In this document: one piece after another, positions 1-12,379 of the stretch
How the letters are laid out: every line of letters starts with the position of its first letter
Position numbering within the stretch: the first letter of the stretch is position 1
Origin: Leuctra nigra
Taxonomy: Eukaryota > Arthropoda > Insecta > Plecoptera > Leuctridae
NCBI GenBank assembly: GCA_934045905.1
Contig: OW203765.1
Location: 28,553,997 to 28,617,996 of the forward strand
Direction: 5' to 3'
Length of the DNA stretch: 64,000 nucleotides
The notes under the pieces: model-generated
Told to the model about the DNA's origin: nothing
Seen by the model: the letters and a program-made list of their open reading frames with translations, nothing else
Database searches by the model: none
Program-made: the position numbers and the translations under genes

Positions 1-135
1 GTTTCAGTGACGGAAGCAGAGACCCCAGCCTCCGAGGACCATACGGAGGGCACGACTCCCAAACGCGATGGAGTTGTGACGGCGTGCTCAGGTGGCATTT
101 GCATCTCAGTTACTCGGGACCCGTCCCACCCTTAA
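1..135 (+). CDS. Candidate C-terminal coding exon, partial
   Basis: Frame 1 is open from the first base to a TAA at 133-135 (44 residues, start outside the window). The stretch is CpG-rich and much less A+T-rich than the DNA that follows. The peptide begins VSVTEAETPASEDHTEG and ends CISVTRDPSHP: an acidic, Thr/Ser-rich tail, plausible for the end of a larger protein. About 59% of third codon positions are G or C. Frame 3 is also open, for about 55 codons, so the frame choice is not certain. An AATAAA lies at 512-517. I do not recognise the protein; no domain is visible in so short a piece. Confidence 0.42.
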   Translation, partial: VSVTEAETPASEDHTEGTTPKRDGVVTACSGGICISVTRDPSHP

Positions 136-517
136 CCTGGATTCACAAAAAGTATTGTCTCTAATTCGTATCTGTTGTTTGTACCATGCTTTTGGTATGT
201 ATGTCAGATTATAGCAGAAGACTAATTTGATAGATCAGTGTCGAGTAAATTGATTTTCTCTCTTAACAAAATAATTATGTTCAACTATAAATTAGAGCAA
301 GTCCTTGCCAGCAGTTTGGGCAGAGGAGAAGAAGTCATTTAAAATTTATAAATTTTATTTAATTTGTGCCGAATATAGTTTTTGTTTTTATTTCATCCAT
401 GCTCTTAGAAAATATAATTAGTTAGTGTGTATTACATAAATGGCATAACAAAATGCAGAATCGAGCTGTGAAATGGAAAATTAACTTAAATTATAAGTTT
501 TTTTGTAATTAAATAAA
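136..517 (+). other. Possible 3' UTR with AATAAA signal
   Basis: A+T-rich sequence after the stop of the candidate terminal exon. The first good polyadenylation hexamer, AATAAA, is at 512-517. If the exon is real the 3' UTR is about 380 bases. Confidence 0.3.
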
Positions 518-599
518 CTACATTTACATGAATTGTTTCTCCCTTTTCACTACACTTTTAAACACAAACTGTCCAAACAAATCAGTAAATCTAGTATCT

Positions 600-760
600 T
601 TTCTAGTTGGCAAACTTGAAATTATAGTAGGGTGGGCCATAACTCCAAATTAAACATTTTCATAGCAATTTGAAATTTCATATTTTTAAGATCCTGTAGA
701 CCGAAAATTACATAATCGTAGTTTAGGCTGTGTGGGAGTATGCCATAGGACTGGGCTAGC
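600..760 (-). mobile_element. Fragment of dispersed element family Y
   Basis: The reverse complement matches 23,600-23,815 and 57,700-57,890. Shared landmarks are ACTCCCACACA, TTTCGG-CTACTGGATC, TTTAATTTGGAGCTATGGCCCA and CAAGTT-GCCAAC. This copy lacks the hairpin end present in the two longer copies. Confidence 0.6.
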
Positions 761-1324
761 GTGGATTGTCTACAAACCTACCGCATTCACATTGTAGAAG
801 CAATACCCCCCCCCCCCCCCCTACCCTTCACATTCAAGAGGAGCTTGCAGTGAAGTCGGAAGGAAGATACTTCTACACAAGTCTAAATATACCCCATTAT
901 TATCAATATTAATATAGTCTTGTTACTTAGGAACTGGGGGACGTTCTGATACGGAAACTCCCCCCCCCCCCAACCCCAACACACAACACCGTCCCCAACA
1001 CACGAGGAAAAGCGACTATCTTCAAAGGAAAACCTTTCCGGTCCATTTTCCACGTTGGGAAGAGAAGGCCTCATCATATGTGCTGTGATAAACTAAGGTA
1101 CAACGTGTATAAGGGTGGAAACTAGGGGTGTAGTGGAGAGGGTGGACAGCCATTGTTTTAGCTGTGGTTTCTCTACTGAGTAGCTTCGTACTGCCGACTC
1201 TGTACTGATGGAGGTTGGGTATAACTTTCGGGTTGAATTTCTGATAACGATTCATGGTGCCAAAAGCCAATACATAATCTGTAAATAAATACTAGGGATT
1301 CATCCGAGGATTTATCGGAATATT
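761..1324. other. No gene seen; two poly-C runs
   Basis: Runs of C at 806-821 and 960-971. The small open frames here (883-1077 and 1022-1270 on the minus strand) have no coding character I can support. Confidence 0.5.
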
Positions 1325-1765
1325 TGCGAGCGTCACCACTTTCTCTGTTCTTTTTTTTTTGTATTTGCCAGCAGTGCCCAGGTCAAACCGTTCAACCAAT
1401 CGATCTGAAATTTTGCACACATACTAATGTAATCTGAGAGGTCTATTGTACAGATTTTGGGCAAGATCCTGTGAGTTTTTTTGGAATTTAAACTGGAACC
1501 GTTTGAACGATCAACTTCGAATTTTTTATGGTCATCGGAATCGACATTTCAGGTGATTTTGTCAATTTTTAGACTAAAATGTTGTTAACTTTAAAAGTTA
1601 TTGACATTTTACGGACATTAAGATATTATTTTATCACTGCTTCTTTGAATCGTTTCGGCTCTTTCCACGGTCTTAAAAGCATAAACTTGCAAACGCATAT
1701 TAATTCGCATGCAATACGAAGGCTCGCTTATCAACGCGTTACACAGAGCGTTTTTCTAGTCTACG
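1325..1765 (+). mobile_element. Dispersed repeat family Z, copy 1
   Basis: It starts near GCGAGCG followed by CTTTCTCTGTTC, contains CCAATCGATCTGAAATTTTG with CACACAT, and ends with CTCGCTTATCAACGCGTTAC followed by ACAGAGCGTTTTTCTAGT. The same layout recurs at 17,247-17,870. Partial copies are at 5,521-5,640 and 35,258-35,600, and isolated right termini at 16,510-16,555 and 33,709-33,755 on the other strand. The class is unknown; I saw no terminal inverted repeats. Confidence 0.6.
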
Positions 1766-1861
1766 TTGATGGCAAGTTGGCTCAGTGGCAATGCATTAAA
1801 TTTACTAGTTTCGATCCGTTGGACGACTATCCTGGTTGATTATTTCATGATTTCTTCATTC

Positions 1862-3118
1862 GAGAGTCAAATGGTTGGAAGTTTACCTCTACTAATGACC
1901 ACGACTGCCTCTTCATAAGTTATTAATATGGTCACTGTCTTACCTCTAGACATTATACATCTTCATCATCATTTTACAGTCATCTTTATCGAATCGTCAT
2001 TTTAGACTAGTTGAAAACATAAAGAGACCTTAAAATAATGAAATTATACAAATTACAAAATGTTATACAACATATTTTAATTTCTGTAATTCTTGACTCA
2101 TCAGAATTAATCTCAAACATGAAATAATGTGTGATTTTCTTCGTGCTCAGTTATATGCAATGGGCTTGATCTTTGAACGCTACGTAAATGTCTCAGAACA
2201 AAAATGATGTAACCATAGTTTTTTGTTTACACAGAAGAGGTAATCAGATGTTGGGGTGTAGAATTAAGGGGGGTAAGAAATAAATGTTCTCGATATATTA
2301 TGGCCAGAGGGTTGTAAATGTGGGCAGTACATGATTTTGCAGTGTAGAAATCACCACTGTTTTATAGCAGTACGGGGGTGAAACTTTTGTTCAGCTTTCT
2401 TCGGTCAGATAAAACCTTCAAACGTAATGACGTCACACTAAATGTCACAAATGAATTCGGGTTTATCGGACCTATATCTCCTTCCCCCCCCCCCCCCCCC
2501 CCCCCCCAGGGTTGTTTTATTATGATTTGTGATGTCCAGTAGTCAACCCCAAAGTATGTTCTTGGGGGTTGAAAACTATACAGCGCGTTTTATGAAATTG
2601 CTGTCAAGACAAATCAGAAATAAATGGATGAGATCAGGAAAAAATTGCTGAAGAAGATTTAGTTTGGAATTATGTTTTGTGACGTTCGGTGATTGCGGAT
2701 TGTCAAAAACGAACGTGGAAATTGAGCTTTATCAGAACTTTACGATTCTAGATATTTCGAATTTTCATTTATATTTTTGTGTGAGTATTTATTTCTGTAT
2801 GGAGTTTCCAGGGGCCCTATTATGTAAGCCCTTTCCAATGGAAATAATCGGATTCCCAATTTTGTAATTTGTTTTAGGTAAGATTAACATTGGAATCAAA
2901 ACAGAAAGTCCCGATTACTTTTCATTTCCATCAAAAATAAAGTTACAGAATATGGGTCCAGGTCAGACTTCATCAGGGCTGACTCGGGATGCTGTCATCA
3001 GATCTCTGTGCATTTGAATCGGTTTTCATCCACGCGAGTCCATATTGACCGTCAGCTGTTTTGTCGTTCAGCAGAACTGTGTGCCAGACTTGACAAAGAA
3101 AGATTACACGTCATAGAC
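1862..3118. other. No gene seen; 24-base poly-C run
   Basis: A+T-rich DNA with a run of 24 C at 2,484-2,507. Nothing else is supportable. Confidence 0.5.
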
Positions 3119-3359
3119 CAATTGAAGGGTTTACAGGGAAAGAACGCTATAAGTCACATTCGGATGAATCTGACGTTGAAACTTGTATCTATCTTACATA
3201 CAAATCGATATTTCAATTGCGTTTTCCAAGACATTGTGGCAATATTTTCTAAAAACCGAGGGTATATTCTGAAAGCTCATAAAAATCACTGCAAGATTAC
3301 ACTTTAAACTATTTTATATTAATGGACTCATAGCGTTCTTTCCCTGTACCCTTAAATTG
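3119..3359. mobile_element. Hairpin MITE, about 240 bp
   Basis: The left arm (CAATT, AAGGGT, ACAGGGAAAGAACGCTAT) is repeated inverted at the right end (ATAGCGTTCTTTCCCTGTACC, CTTAAATTG). Arms are about 40 bp with a few mismatches. The ORF at 3,008-3,307 lies mostly inside it and is not considered a gene. Confidence 0.7.
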
Positions 3360-3533
3360 TAATAATGATGCAGAATAAGAAAATTACGACAATGCTCATT
3401 GATTACGTCACAAGGTTATGTTTTAAAGACATTTGGACTACATGGCTTTCATGATTTCTCGAAAACGGTGATTGAGGACGTCTTATTTCCGCCATCTTTA
3501 ATCTCCATACAATTGAATCATCATTATCTAGCT

Positions 3534-3739
3534 GTACGAGAGAAGGGGAGTAGAATCCACACAAAAGGCTCCATTTCTTAATATAAGCATGCTATTATAC
3601 ATCTTTTGCTTTAAAGACAAAAGATCTGTCTCAATCGAGACTATATATTAAAGTGAACTTTCAAGACTTTTAACGACGCATACTATTCTAAGAAATTGAG
3701 TCCTTTGTGTGGGTGCTATTTTCCTTGTTTCGCGGTACC
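3534..3739. mobile_element. MITE family W, copy 1
   Basis: Degenerate inverted termini of about 46 bp: left GTACGAGAGAAGGGGAGTAG, AATCCACACAAAAGGCTCC, ATTTCTTA. The right end read on the minus strand is GTACCGCGAAACAAGG, then CCCACACAAAGGACTC, AATTTCTTA. The same terminus recurs at 6,432-6,618, 26,803-27,415, 38,737-38,785, 42,690-42,735, 56,591-56,637 and 61,071-61,820. Confidence 0.65.
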
Positions 3740-3949
3740 TACAGATAATAATCGTGCATATCCACTGAAAAGAATCACGCTGTAATTCTGGGAAATTATT
3801 GTTACTTAGAAGCAAATATTCAATTAGTTGCATATTTAATTGCGTTGATAAAATATACATAATTTTCAGAACTCATCAGCTTTTCTCCATTTTTTTTTAA
3901 TACACAATGACGTTTCGTGCTCCATTATGTGTCAATGTAGTCAAGACAT

Positions 3950-4640
3950 CTTCAAAAAAATCACACCCGTGAAATCCAAACAAGTCAGCCAACACGTATC
4001 CAAACACTTTCAAACCTGATATAAACTCAATAAAACGTTCCAAAAATAAAAACACACACCATCATCAAAATCCTTCTCACCTCAACCACTCCAAGAAGGC
4101 CGTGTGAGTGGTATTATTGTCCCGTAAGAGGGGTAAAAAATAGAAGAGAAAGATAAAGGGAATGAAATTTGGTTTCACGTTCTTCCCCATTTATAAGTAC
4201 TACTCCCCCCCCCTCCGCCGCCTCATCCCCTCCTCTACCACGTGACTACACATATAGGGGCCCCACTGGCGCCCTCCTAAATAATCGATATTTTACCCCG
4301 GCTTTCGACGCAACATGCGCCGTCCTACCATTATACCGACACAAGAGTATAGTCCTGACTACATTGTGAACACACCGTTCAAAAAGGGGTGTAACTCTAC
4401 CGTTCGAACTTTTACCTTAAGAACGCTTTGATGCTACGATAGTTTTTCGAATGTTTTAAATGTGATTGTGAGTGAAGTGTTTTGAACTAAAATTGAACTT
4501 GTTTTGAGCTGTGAAGATTTTAGTTTGAATGTTGAAGAGGATTGGAGTGTTGGTGTTTATAAGGTCAGTGGTGTGGAGTTTAGTGTTATGGCACCTTTAA
4601 AGTATTCAGCCCTTCATGATAGGGTGGTTATTTCACCTGT
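3950..4640. other. Strand-skew switch (C/A-rich to G/T-rich)
   Basis: The plus strand is C/A-rich and G-poor at about 3,950-4,090, has a mixed core with TACCACGTGACT near 4,238 and CpGs to about 4,390, then is G/T-rich and C-poor from about 4,440 to 4,640. One of a set of such switches described in the findings. Confidence 0.5.
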
Positions 4641-5520
4641 TTAATAGTGGCTTTCGGGGGGATTTTGGGGAATGGAATGATTTTGATGGTTTTAGGGGAC
4701 GGTTTATTTGTTGTGTTTTATTACAGGATTTGTTTACTTTGGTGAAGATATTAATGCATTGATATTTGAGTTATAAAATGTGACATAATTTTATGTATTT
4801 GTTCATTTTTCCGTACGGAAATAAAAACATCGGTCTTAAATTCAAAAATTATTATCTTACATAATTAATGATACAAATCGACCTCGCATTTCAATATTCT
4901 ACGATACTATTCAATGAAAATTATTGTTAAATAAATTGTGTACTTGTAACATTAATACATTTACATATTACATAATTGAAGTGTTTTTTATACTGTAAAG
5001 ATTTTTAAAGCAGAAAGTTTATGACATAATCTTATAGGGGAAAGGTTTTAAGACCTAAGAATAATTATGATTTTAAGTCTTAATTATGCTAGGAATTAAC
5101 CCACGTGGTCCGTTTAAAAGTCTTCCTTAGTTCCACAATACTTTTATGTTCCATGATATTTCTGGTAAAATTACAGAAAAGATTTTCCACGTAGCAAAAA
5201 TGAATTTTATGAACATGAAAATGATTTTCTTTTTATAAAGGGCTGCCCTTTGCACTTGTTATGAGTGACCTTTTGACTTTTCTGTGTACTCATTAGTGAG
5301 TAAAAGCTGCTCTCGCTTGCACAGGGTGAATAATTAATATGGTAAATTAATGCCAAAGGGCGGCATTCTGTTTTTAACACTTCTTTATTGCACAAGATGA
5401 ACAGTATGAAATAATATTCTCTCATTAAAAATATTTCAAAGGGATTTATAAAAAATAATATAGATATATTATTAACAAAAGTTCCTCACGAATTCAAGAA
5501 AATCTTTCCGTTGTTAGGAA
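4641..5520. other. No gene seen
   Basis: Plain A+T-rich DNA. The ORF at 5,207-5,425 (-) has no supporting feature. Confidence 0.5.
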
Positions 5521-5640
5521 GCTAAGCGAGCGCCCTATTTTTACTTTTGGGTCCTTGTCTCTGTTTTCAACATCCTTCTGAACAGGTACATCTGATCAAT
5601 CTGAAATTTATATCAATATTATTTATAATCTCCAACAAAA
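5521..5640 (+). mobile_element. Family Z fragment
   Basis: GCTAAGCGAGCGCC, then TTTTGGGTCC, TCTCTGTTTT and CTGATCAATCTGAAATTT follow the same order as the family Z copies at 1,325 and 17,247. Confidence 0.5.
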
Positions 5641-6427
5641 TCTTCTGATTGCTCGAAAAAAATAACCTATGCCCTAATGACTTGTGTATTCAACCAAATT
5701 TATATTTTTACAATTATTGAGGCCAACTTGTAGCGGAATTATAATAATATTGAGACACATCACTCAGTAAATAATCTTAATATAGATTGACGTTTATGAT
5801 TTGTATAAATCTCTACAATTTTTATTAAGAATCCAACTCTCTCTGAGCAATGAAGTATTCTAAATTATAAATGAGTTTATTTCTATAACTATTTTGAGGA
5901 CCACATAACGTACCGATTGATTTTCATCTAGATATCAAAATATCGACCTAAACATCATTTTATGAAAAATGTGTTGTTTTCAAACATTGTTATTTTCTGA
6001 GTATCTCCCCGTTTCTATCTATATTCTGTACGCTTCATCAATCAAAGGCTTGTAAAGGACTTTGCCAACACAACGATAATGAATTATTCAGCTATAGAGA
6101 GATCAATCATTTTTAATCCATAGCTTTACGCATTCAATGTTCAAGAGCTTATAGATGAATACAACTAAGTCTGAGTACTAAATTATTTGGTGAAAATGAC
6201 TGGGTCATATGACATGTAATTTCAACTTCATTTCAGTTTACACACTGAAGATGGACATTTTTAGGGAAGAGTTCATCATGGCATTATATAGTCTGGAATT
6301 CAATAGCGATAAGTAATAATGTTGACAAAATTGTAAATGACAATAGATTCAATCCAATTGCTCTAACAGGAATATCCACTCCTATATTGGAACAAGACAT
6401 ATAGTTTGCTAATCGCATCTGTAGTAT
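5641..6427. other. No gene seen
   Basis: A+T-rich unique-looking DNA; no repeat arms or coding frames found. Confidence 0.5.
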
Positions 6428-6618
6428 TTGTATCCGAGAGAAGAGAAAGAGAATCTACATAAAAATGATCCATATATTGGGACATTTGGTTAGTAGGTTT
6501 CTTTATGTTTCCAAAAGTCCGCTGAGAAGCAAAAGCTCAGCCATTTAGGTTCACCAAGGTAGAAAAGATGGAAATGAAACTAATTTATGTAGATTATATT
6601 CGCTTTCATCTTAGTACT
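6428..6618. mobile_element. MITE family W, copy 2
   Basis: Left terminus ATCCGAGAGAAGAGAAAGAG, AATCTACATAAAAATGATCC. Right terminus, read on the minus strand, GTACTAAGATGAAAGCG, ATAATCTACATAAATT. Arms are about 45 bp and degenerate; total length about 190 bp. Confidence 0.55.
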
Positions 6619-7000
6619 GATAATGACTTTAATGGACTGATTATATATTTATTGGGAGAATTTTTAAGTTACCGTGTTTAACATTTTGAAGTGAACTAAA
6701 TCATTAGTAGTAAAAGACATTAATTCAACTCCAATTTAAGATCGGTAATTTTGTTGACATGTTTATTTCATCAATTGTTTTTGCTAGTAAGCGACTATTC
6801 AGTAAACATTTTGTATGTATTTTAGTTGGTAAAAAATCGTTATTTTAGCTCTACAAACGTTTACTTGCAAGTACGTGCTCTAAAATAAAATAAAAACTGA
6901 TTTTAAAGTACATATTTTCTTACATAAAACTTTTAATCCTGAAGTTTGCATCAGTTTTCTTGTAAACAGAAGTTTGACACGAAGTTCCAATTATATTTTA

Positions 7001-7188
7001 ATAGACAACATTATAAATTATCTAGCTAGCTCTGCTTTTCAAAAAATTTCATATGTAGTACCGTGATCCTCATATCTGTTTATGTTATGATCCATTTTTG
7101 ACTAACATAAATAGATATTATGAGGATCACCCTGCATATGAAATTTTTGAAAAGCAGAGATAACTAGATATTTTTTAATGTTGTCTAT
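7001..7188. mobile_element. Hairpin MITE, 188 bp
   Basis: The outer ends ATAGACAACAT and ATGTTGTCTAT are inverted copies. The arms continue through CTGCTTTTCAAAAA, TTTCATATG, GATCCTCATA and AACATAA, giving about 80-bp arms around a short loop. Confidence 0.8.
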
Positions 7189-7199
7189 TGTCACAGAAA

Positions 7200-7500
7200 A
7201 AATCCCAATAAATTATAAATAATCTAGTTCACAAACTCAAATTATCCATAGAAAACAACATTCCAAAACTACCCCCAGAAAGCATGTATTTACCCCTGTG
7301 ATTGCATGTGTGCGTTAACTTTCATACCCTGGTCGATGAATAGAGCATGAGCCGTCGCGACGTCTTGGCTGGGTGTTGAAGGAGGCGTCGGCGGCGTCGT
7401 CTAGTCAGAGGCGTCGGTGGGTCAGTAAACGGTTGACACTCTCATGGATAATAAATGGAGACATGAATTGTTGAAAGGTGATCACGGTAACACCTTCTTC
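7200..7500. other. Strand-skew switch with CpG-rich core
   Basis: C/A-rich at 7,210-7,310, a CpG-rich core at about 7,345-7,430 with several GAGGCGTCG words, then G-rich sequence. The word GAGGCGTCGGTG here also occurs at 44,338. Confidence 0.45.
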
Positions 7501-7816
7501 CAAGTATGATTGAATATTTTATGAGAATGTGGAATTGTTTCGTGGAATGCTGCTATTAAATCATACCTTTAGACTGGGAGTATAGCTATTTAGATATTTT
7601 TTAATTTCTTTACTGGGCCTGACATACACGAAATTTTTTATTTAGAATCTCATACATCAAATATTGGGCAAAATATTGAAATAATAATTTTTAACTGGTT
7701 TTAATGAGATTTTTCAAGAAGGTTGTTTTTGTCCTTTACGTTTTCAATTATAGCTATTCAATCACGAGATTCACTTAGTAATACTGTTGGTGGACCGCTG
7801 TAGAAACAAACGTGTG

Positions 7817-8094
7817 TCAAATTTTCACAAAAAAATAGGCTCATATAAATAAAAAAAATAAAAAAAATAAAAATAAAATAAAAAAATTAGGCTCATTATT
7901 TCTCTTTTGTTATGCAACTTTGGGAGGTAGTTTTGATACACATTTCATGGATATCCATGATTTGATTTTTTTCTTTCTTAACTATTTCTTACATCTTTTC
8001 AATAGAATACCCAGAAAATGTGTATGAAAACTACCTCCCAAAGTTGCATAACGAGCCTATAATATAATTTTGTCCGCTTTTTGTGAAAATTTGA
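7817..8094. mobile_element. Hairpin MITE, about 278 bp
   Basis: Left TCAAATTTTCACAAAAA, AGGCTC, TTATGCAACTTTGGGAGGTA, CACATTT and right AAATGTGTAT, TACCTCCCAAAGTTGCATAA, GAGCCT, TTTTTGTGAAAATTTGA are inverted copies. A-rich simple sequence (7,850-7,886) sits inside the left arm. Confidence 0.8.
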
Positions 8095-10613
8095 TGCCTT
8101 GAATTTGAGTTTTGATTCAAGACATGAAGATAGATCAGAATTTTTCATAATAACATCTGATAATATATTGAAAAAATTATGGGATTTCAACATTTAGATA
8201 TAAATAATTAATTATTGTGATATTTTGATATAGCCAAAGGATATGAAAGTGGTCCACATCACACATACTACTGATGAAACCCTTCTCTACAACACCCCCC
8301 CCCCCCTCCCCCCACTCAACAAATTGTCATTTATGATTCCGTCCACAAACCATGTGATATTCACACAAAGTATAACAAGATACAGAGTTACTTATACAAG
8401 AATAACGAGTTGGTAAAAACCATTTACGGAGCCGCGCTCTCCTGTTTAGCAGCTTCCAAACTTCCAACAACAAGCTTAGACGATATATTAACAGTTCACA
8501 AAACACGTATTAAATTTACATAATGGGTGAAACTCTTCCGTAATATCGACTACACCCGTGAAGATGTATACATAATAGCATTATATTTATCACGGGCCGT
8601 TCTAAAGAAATGTTTTTAAGGGATGTAAGTACCGCAGTGGATCTGGCTGAAATTAGTAGCCAAGGAATGGGGTGGGAGGGGGGGGGGGGGGGATGCAGGA
8701 ATATTGTGTATTTTCACTTTAAAAGGGAAAAATTAAGGATGTGGCTATTGAAATAAAGATAAAAATTGGTAGGAATGCTTGAAAACAATAATGTGAGAAA
8801 ATACAGGTTAAGGATGTACATTCTAATATTTTTCTTGAACTAGTATACAATCCTCATTGGAAAATCATTATTTTACAGAAAATATAAAAAATGCCACAAT
8901 TCTGACTTTCTCTCAAATTGGTCCTATTTTATTTGATAAAAGTTCATTTTCTCGATTTTGCACACTTTTGGAATGATGTAATCAAGCTCTAACAATTGCA
9001 ATTTGACTGATGTCAACAAATACAGTTATAAAGTTCCCTTACACAATGAATATGTCACCCCTACATGATTGGAATGATTACATAATTACTGGTTTATGAG
9101 GTTACATCAAGAATCATTGAAATGGACTTCCGTTCTTCCCTCTGACATACGGAAATAAAGCTATGTTAGTTAGTTCAATAATATATCAATGTGTCTATAT
9201 TTTTTCTATAAAGCTCATATTAATTTAATATTGTACATTTTATATCGGTTAGAAACCTCGTTTAGACATTGACTTCCGCTCAGTATGGGACTCGTGACTG
9301 CTATAGCTGCAGCACTGAATGCTTCCGGCGATGTCTGAGGCCGCACTACAAACCACGATTCTGGCAATATAAAGACATTATTATTAATTTTGTTCAATGC
9401 TACAATATGCCTTCATATTTATAACATAGGCCTAAATTAAGCTTATTGTTGTGCTGCGCCAGCTTTCCGTGCAATCTTTCCAAATGTAAGACGATCTCAG
9501 CCGGACGAGTGAAGAATTTGACCTTGGTCTGTACGTAAGAACGGGGCGGTTCCGTTTGTCACTAGACATCGACGACAGATGACTGGCCAGTCGCATGTCC
9601 CCACCCCAGTGTACGTCAGTGGTTTAGACTAGGTGTTTATCTCACATTACTACATAGAGTTTGTGACATTGAAGAATGTGTAAAAGTCACTCGTATTCAA
9701 CCCCCTTAATGCAACGAGATATTTTACACTTTCTTTACCACGTCTCTGCTTTTAACTTTCGAAAAAGAGAAGAGTGAGAGGGAGAAGAAAATTGAATGCT
9801 TCAACAAATTCACAAATTATATTTCCTTCTCCGAGTTATTTTTTATTACTTTTTAAAGTTAAAAACAACCCTGTTTAACATTCTGAAGGGCATTCAAAGA
9901 GCTTCCTTATAATCAACAACTGTATACTTAAAACATATATATTCAACATAGAGTATTATTTTTTAATTAAAAGAGAAAATCGGACATTTAAAAACGATTC
10001 GTAAAAATATCACGGTTTCGGTTTTAGACTCTTCTCCATCCCCCTTTTTTCACTAAAAAATGTATATATATCTTGAAAAAGAGAAAAGTGTCATAAACAT
10101 GTTGAAGTTTACGACAGTTTTACGGTATCGCTGAGATGGGGGATGCGTTGAGAGATTGCAACGTCTGTATTTTACGCGGCAAAAGAGATGCTAAATGTGT
10201 GAAAAATTCAGAAGAAGTAATTCACTTTCAATCTCGTTAAAGTGGAATGTTTTTATACTGAACTCAATGTGAAATGGAATATTAAAAACTGGGAAAAAAG
10301 TGATGATTTGTACCTACTATACCAAAAGTTTGAATTACTTGAGTCGATTTTTACATTAAGATTCAAGAATAATTAATAGATATTTTAACAGAAATTCTTC
10401 AAACGACCAAAACATTGGTCCATCAAACTCTATAGATTCAATTCCATAAAGAAATTAAATTCTGAACTTTTAAAAGCTCTAAACGAGATACGAAATTCGT
10501 TAAGTTGATAAAATGTAGGCATATATTGGGACTTTTTTTTATTAACCGTGGTCTTTATTTTTACCACTCCAGAAAATAGTTCCGTTCTTCTGGCTCCAAA
10601 TAGACAGAACACA
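8095..10613. other. No gene seen; poly-C/poly-G runs
   Basis: Mostly A+T-rich. C runs near 8,296-8,316 and 15 G at 8,678-8,692. A short CpG-richer stretch at about 9,480-9,610 has no ORF I can support. Confidence 0.45.
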
Positions 10614-10660
10614 ATCATCACAATCATCACAATCATCACAATCATCATCACAATCTCCAG
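10614..10660 (+). repeat. (ATC)-type microsatellite
   Basis: Repeats of ACAATCATC with a few plain ATC units. Confidence 0.85.
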
Positions 10661-11341
10661 TCTATCGTGCTAGAAGTGTGAGAATAACGTATATTTACGA
10701 CAATTTACAGTGTACTGCAATGCTTCCGGGTTTTGCTACAAAACTTTTATTAATCATTTACAATATCACTATAAAATCCTCGACCTATTTCCAGCCGCAT
10801 GCGATTATTACTACCAGTTTCAAATCTCCCCAACTCTTGTCTCTCTATATTCAGTTATAAGAACATGCGATCCTGGGTGTATATTTACGAATCGAAACCT
10901 CATGCGAAAAATATGTTCGACTATGCGAAATCAAGCAAATCTTATGTATTTTCAACGTTTATTCAGACAAATCCATGATGAGAGGCGTAATTCAGAATGG
11001 CGAAAATTTTCAACAAACTAGATAATATGCCTCCTTATCCTTTCTACAGTGCGTGGAAAATTGCAGTTGAACTTTTAGAGTTAAAAATCACTAGAAATTA
11101 AATTTGAATTGCAATATGCTATGCATACGACTGAAATATATTGAATTTAGAATCGGTTAAAAGTAGGAGACTTCGATATTAGCCATGAATACATACGTCC
11201 AGTCTGTAAAACAAGTCATATTCTTCTACTATGAGTATAGCTGAAGATTAGTTGAGCGAAGAATAGGAGCTCTTAAACCCGAAGAGACTATAGAGGCGTG
11301 ATACAACAGATCCTATAGAATACAGAGTTGTGCTGTGTTGT
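10661..11341. other. No gene supported
   Basis: A 103-codon frame at 10,710-11,021 (+) is open, but it overlaps another open frame and shows no motif, signal peptide or splice context. Not called. Confidence 0.4.
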
Positions 11342-11780
11342 AGATTAGCCATTTCTTGGTCTTGGAGAGACTATTGTTTTTGTGAAGATTAGTCTCTTAG
11401 TCCTGGGGAGACTATAGAACTATGTTGTGGTTGAGATTAGTGAGTTGCGAGTTCTTGGTCTTGGAGAGACAATAGATCTGGAGATTAGCGAGTTCTTTGT
11501 CTTGGAGAGACTATAGAGGTTGATATTAGCGAGTTCTTGGTCTTGGAGAGACTATAGAGGTTGATATTAGCGAGTTCTTGGTCTTGGAGAGACTATAGAG
11601 GTTGATATTAGCGAGTTCTTGGTCTTGGAGAGACTATAGATGTTGAGATTAGCGAGTTCTTGGTCTTGGAGAGACTATAGATCTGGAGATTAGCGAGTTC
11701 TTTGTCTTGGGGAGACTGTAGAGGTTGAGATTAGCGAGTTCTTGGTTTTGGAGAGACAATAGATCTAGAGATTAGTGGAG
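11342..11780 (+). repeat. 41-bp minisatellite, about ten units
   Basis: Unit: GATATTAGCGAGTTCTTGG, TCTTGGAGAGACTATAGAGGTT. Units at 11,520-11,640 are nearly identical; units toward both ends diverge (AGATCTGG variants, shortened spacing). No spacers occur between units, so this is not a CRISPR. Confidence 0.9.
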
Positions 11781-12379
11781 ACAGTACGGAGAGATGTGGG
11801 TCAGAGCGCAGACGTGGATGATTGAGGAGAATATTGAATCAAATCGTCAATCAACGTCACCATCATAATCACGTGATCAGCAGTTACAAACAGAAGACTA
11901 CACTTTTGATGGGCGAAGAGGTTTCATTTGTTGTTTAAAAACCAATTCAGAAACCACTGCATCTGAAAAAATAAATAAACTGAAACTTTAGTTTTAACTT
12001 TGAATTGAATCAAATTACAATATGCACCAAGAGAGTGGGGGAAGAGAGTATAAATAAAAAAGATCCATTTGTATAGGTACGATTTAAAAACTCCTAAGTT
12101 ATCAAAAATATAGAAGCAAGAAAGCTGTACAACATTCAGAAATACCTGAATAGAAACTTTCGATAACGTAAAAGCTTTTGAAGGAATTAAAATGAAAGTC
12201 CTAAGAAATTATTATTTTATGAAATTCTATTTCCTTTCTCTATAGTAGTGGTCCACGTGCATTTGTTATCTTCCGGAAAGTAATATAAAAAGTCTAAAAT
12301 CTATAGTCTAATTAACTTACGTAGATTAAAACAAAACTGAGAAGAATAATATAAATTGCATCGTACTCAAAACGATCCG

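Noticed and set aside
11342..11780. Regular repeats suggestive of a CRISPR array
   Set aside because: Units are contiguous without unique spacers, and the DNA is eukaryotic in character.
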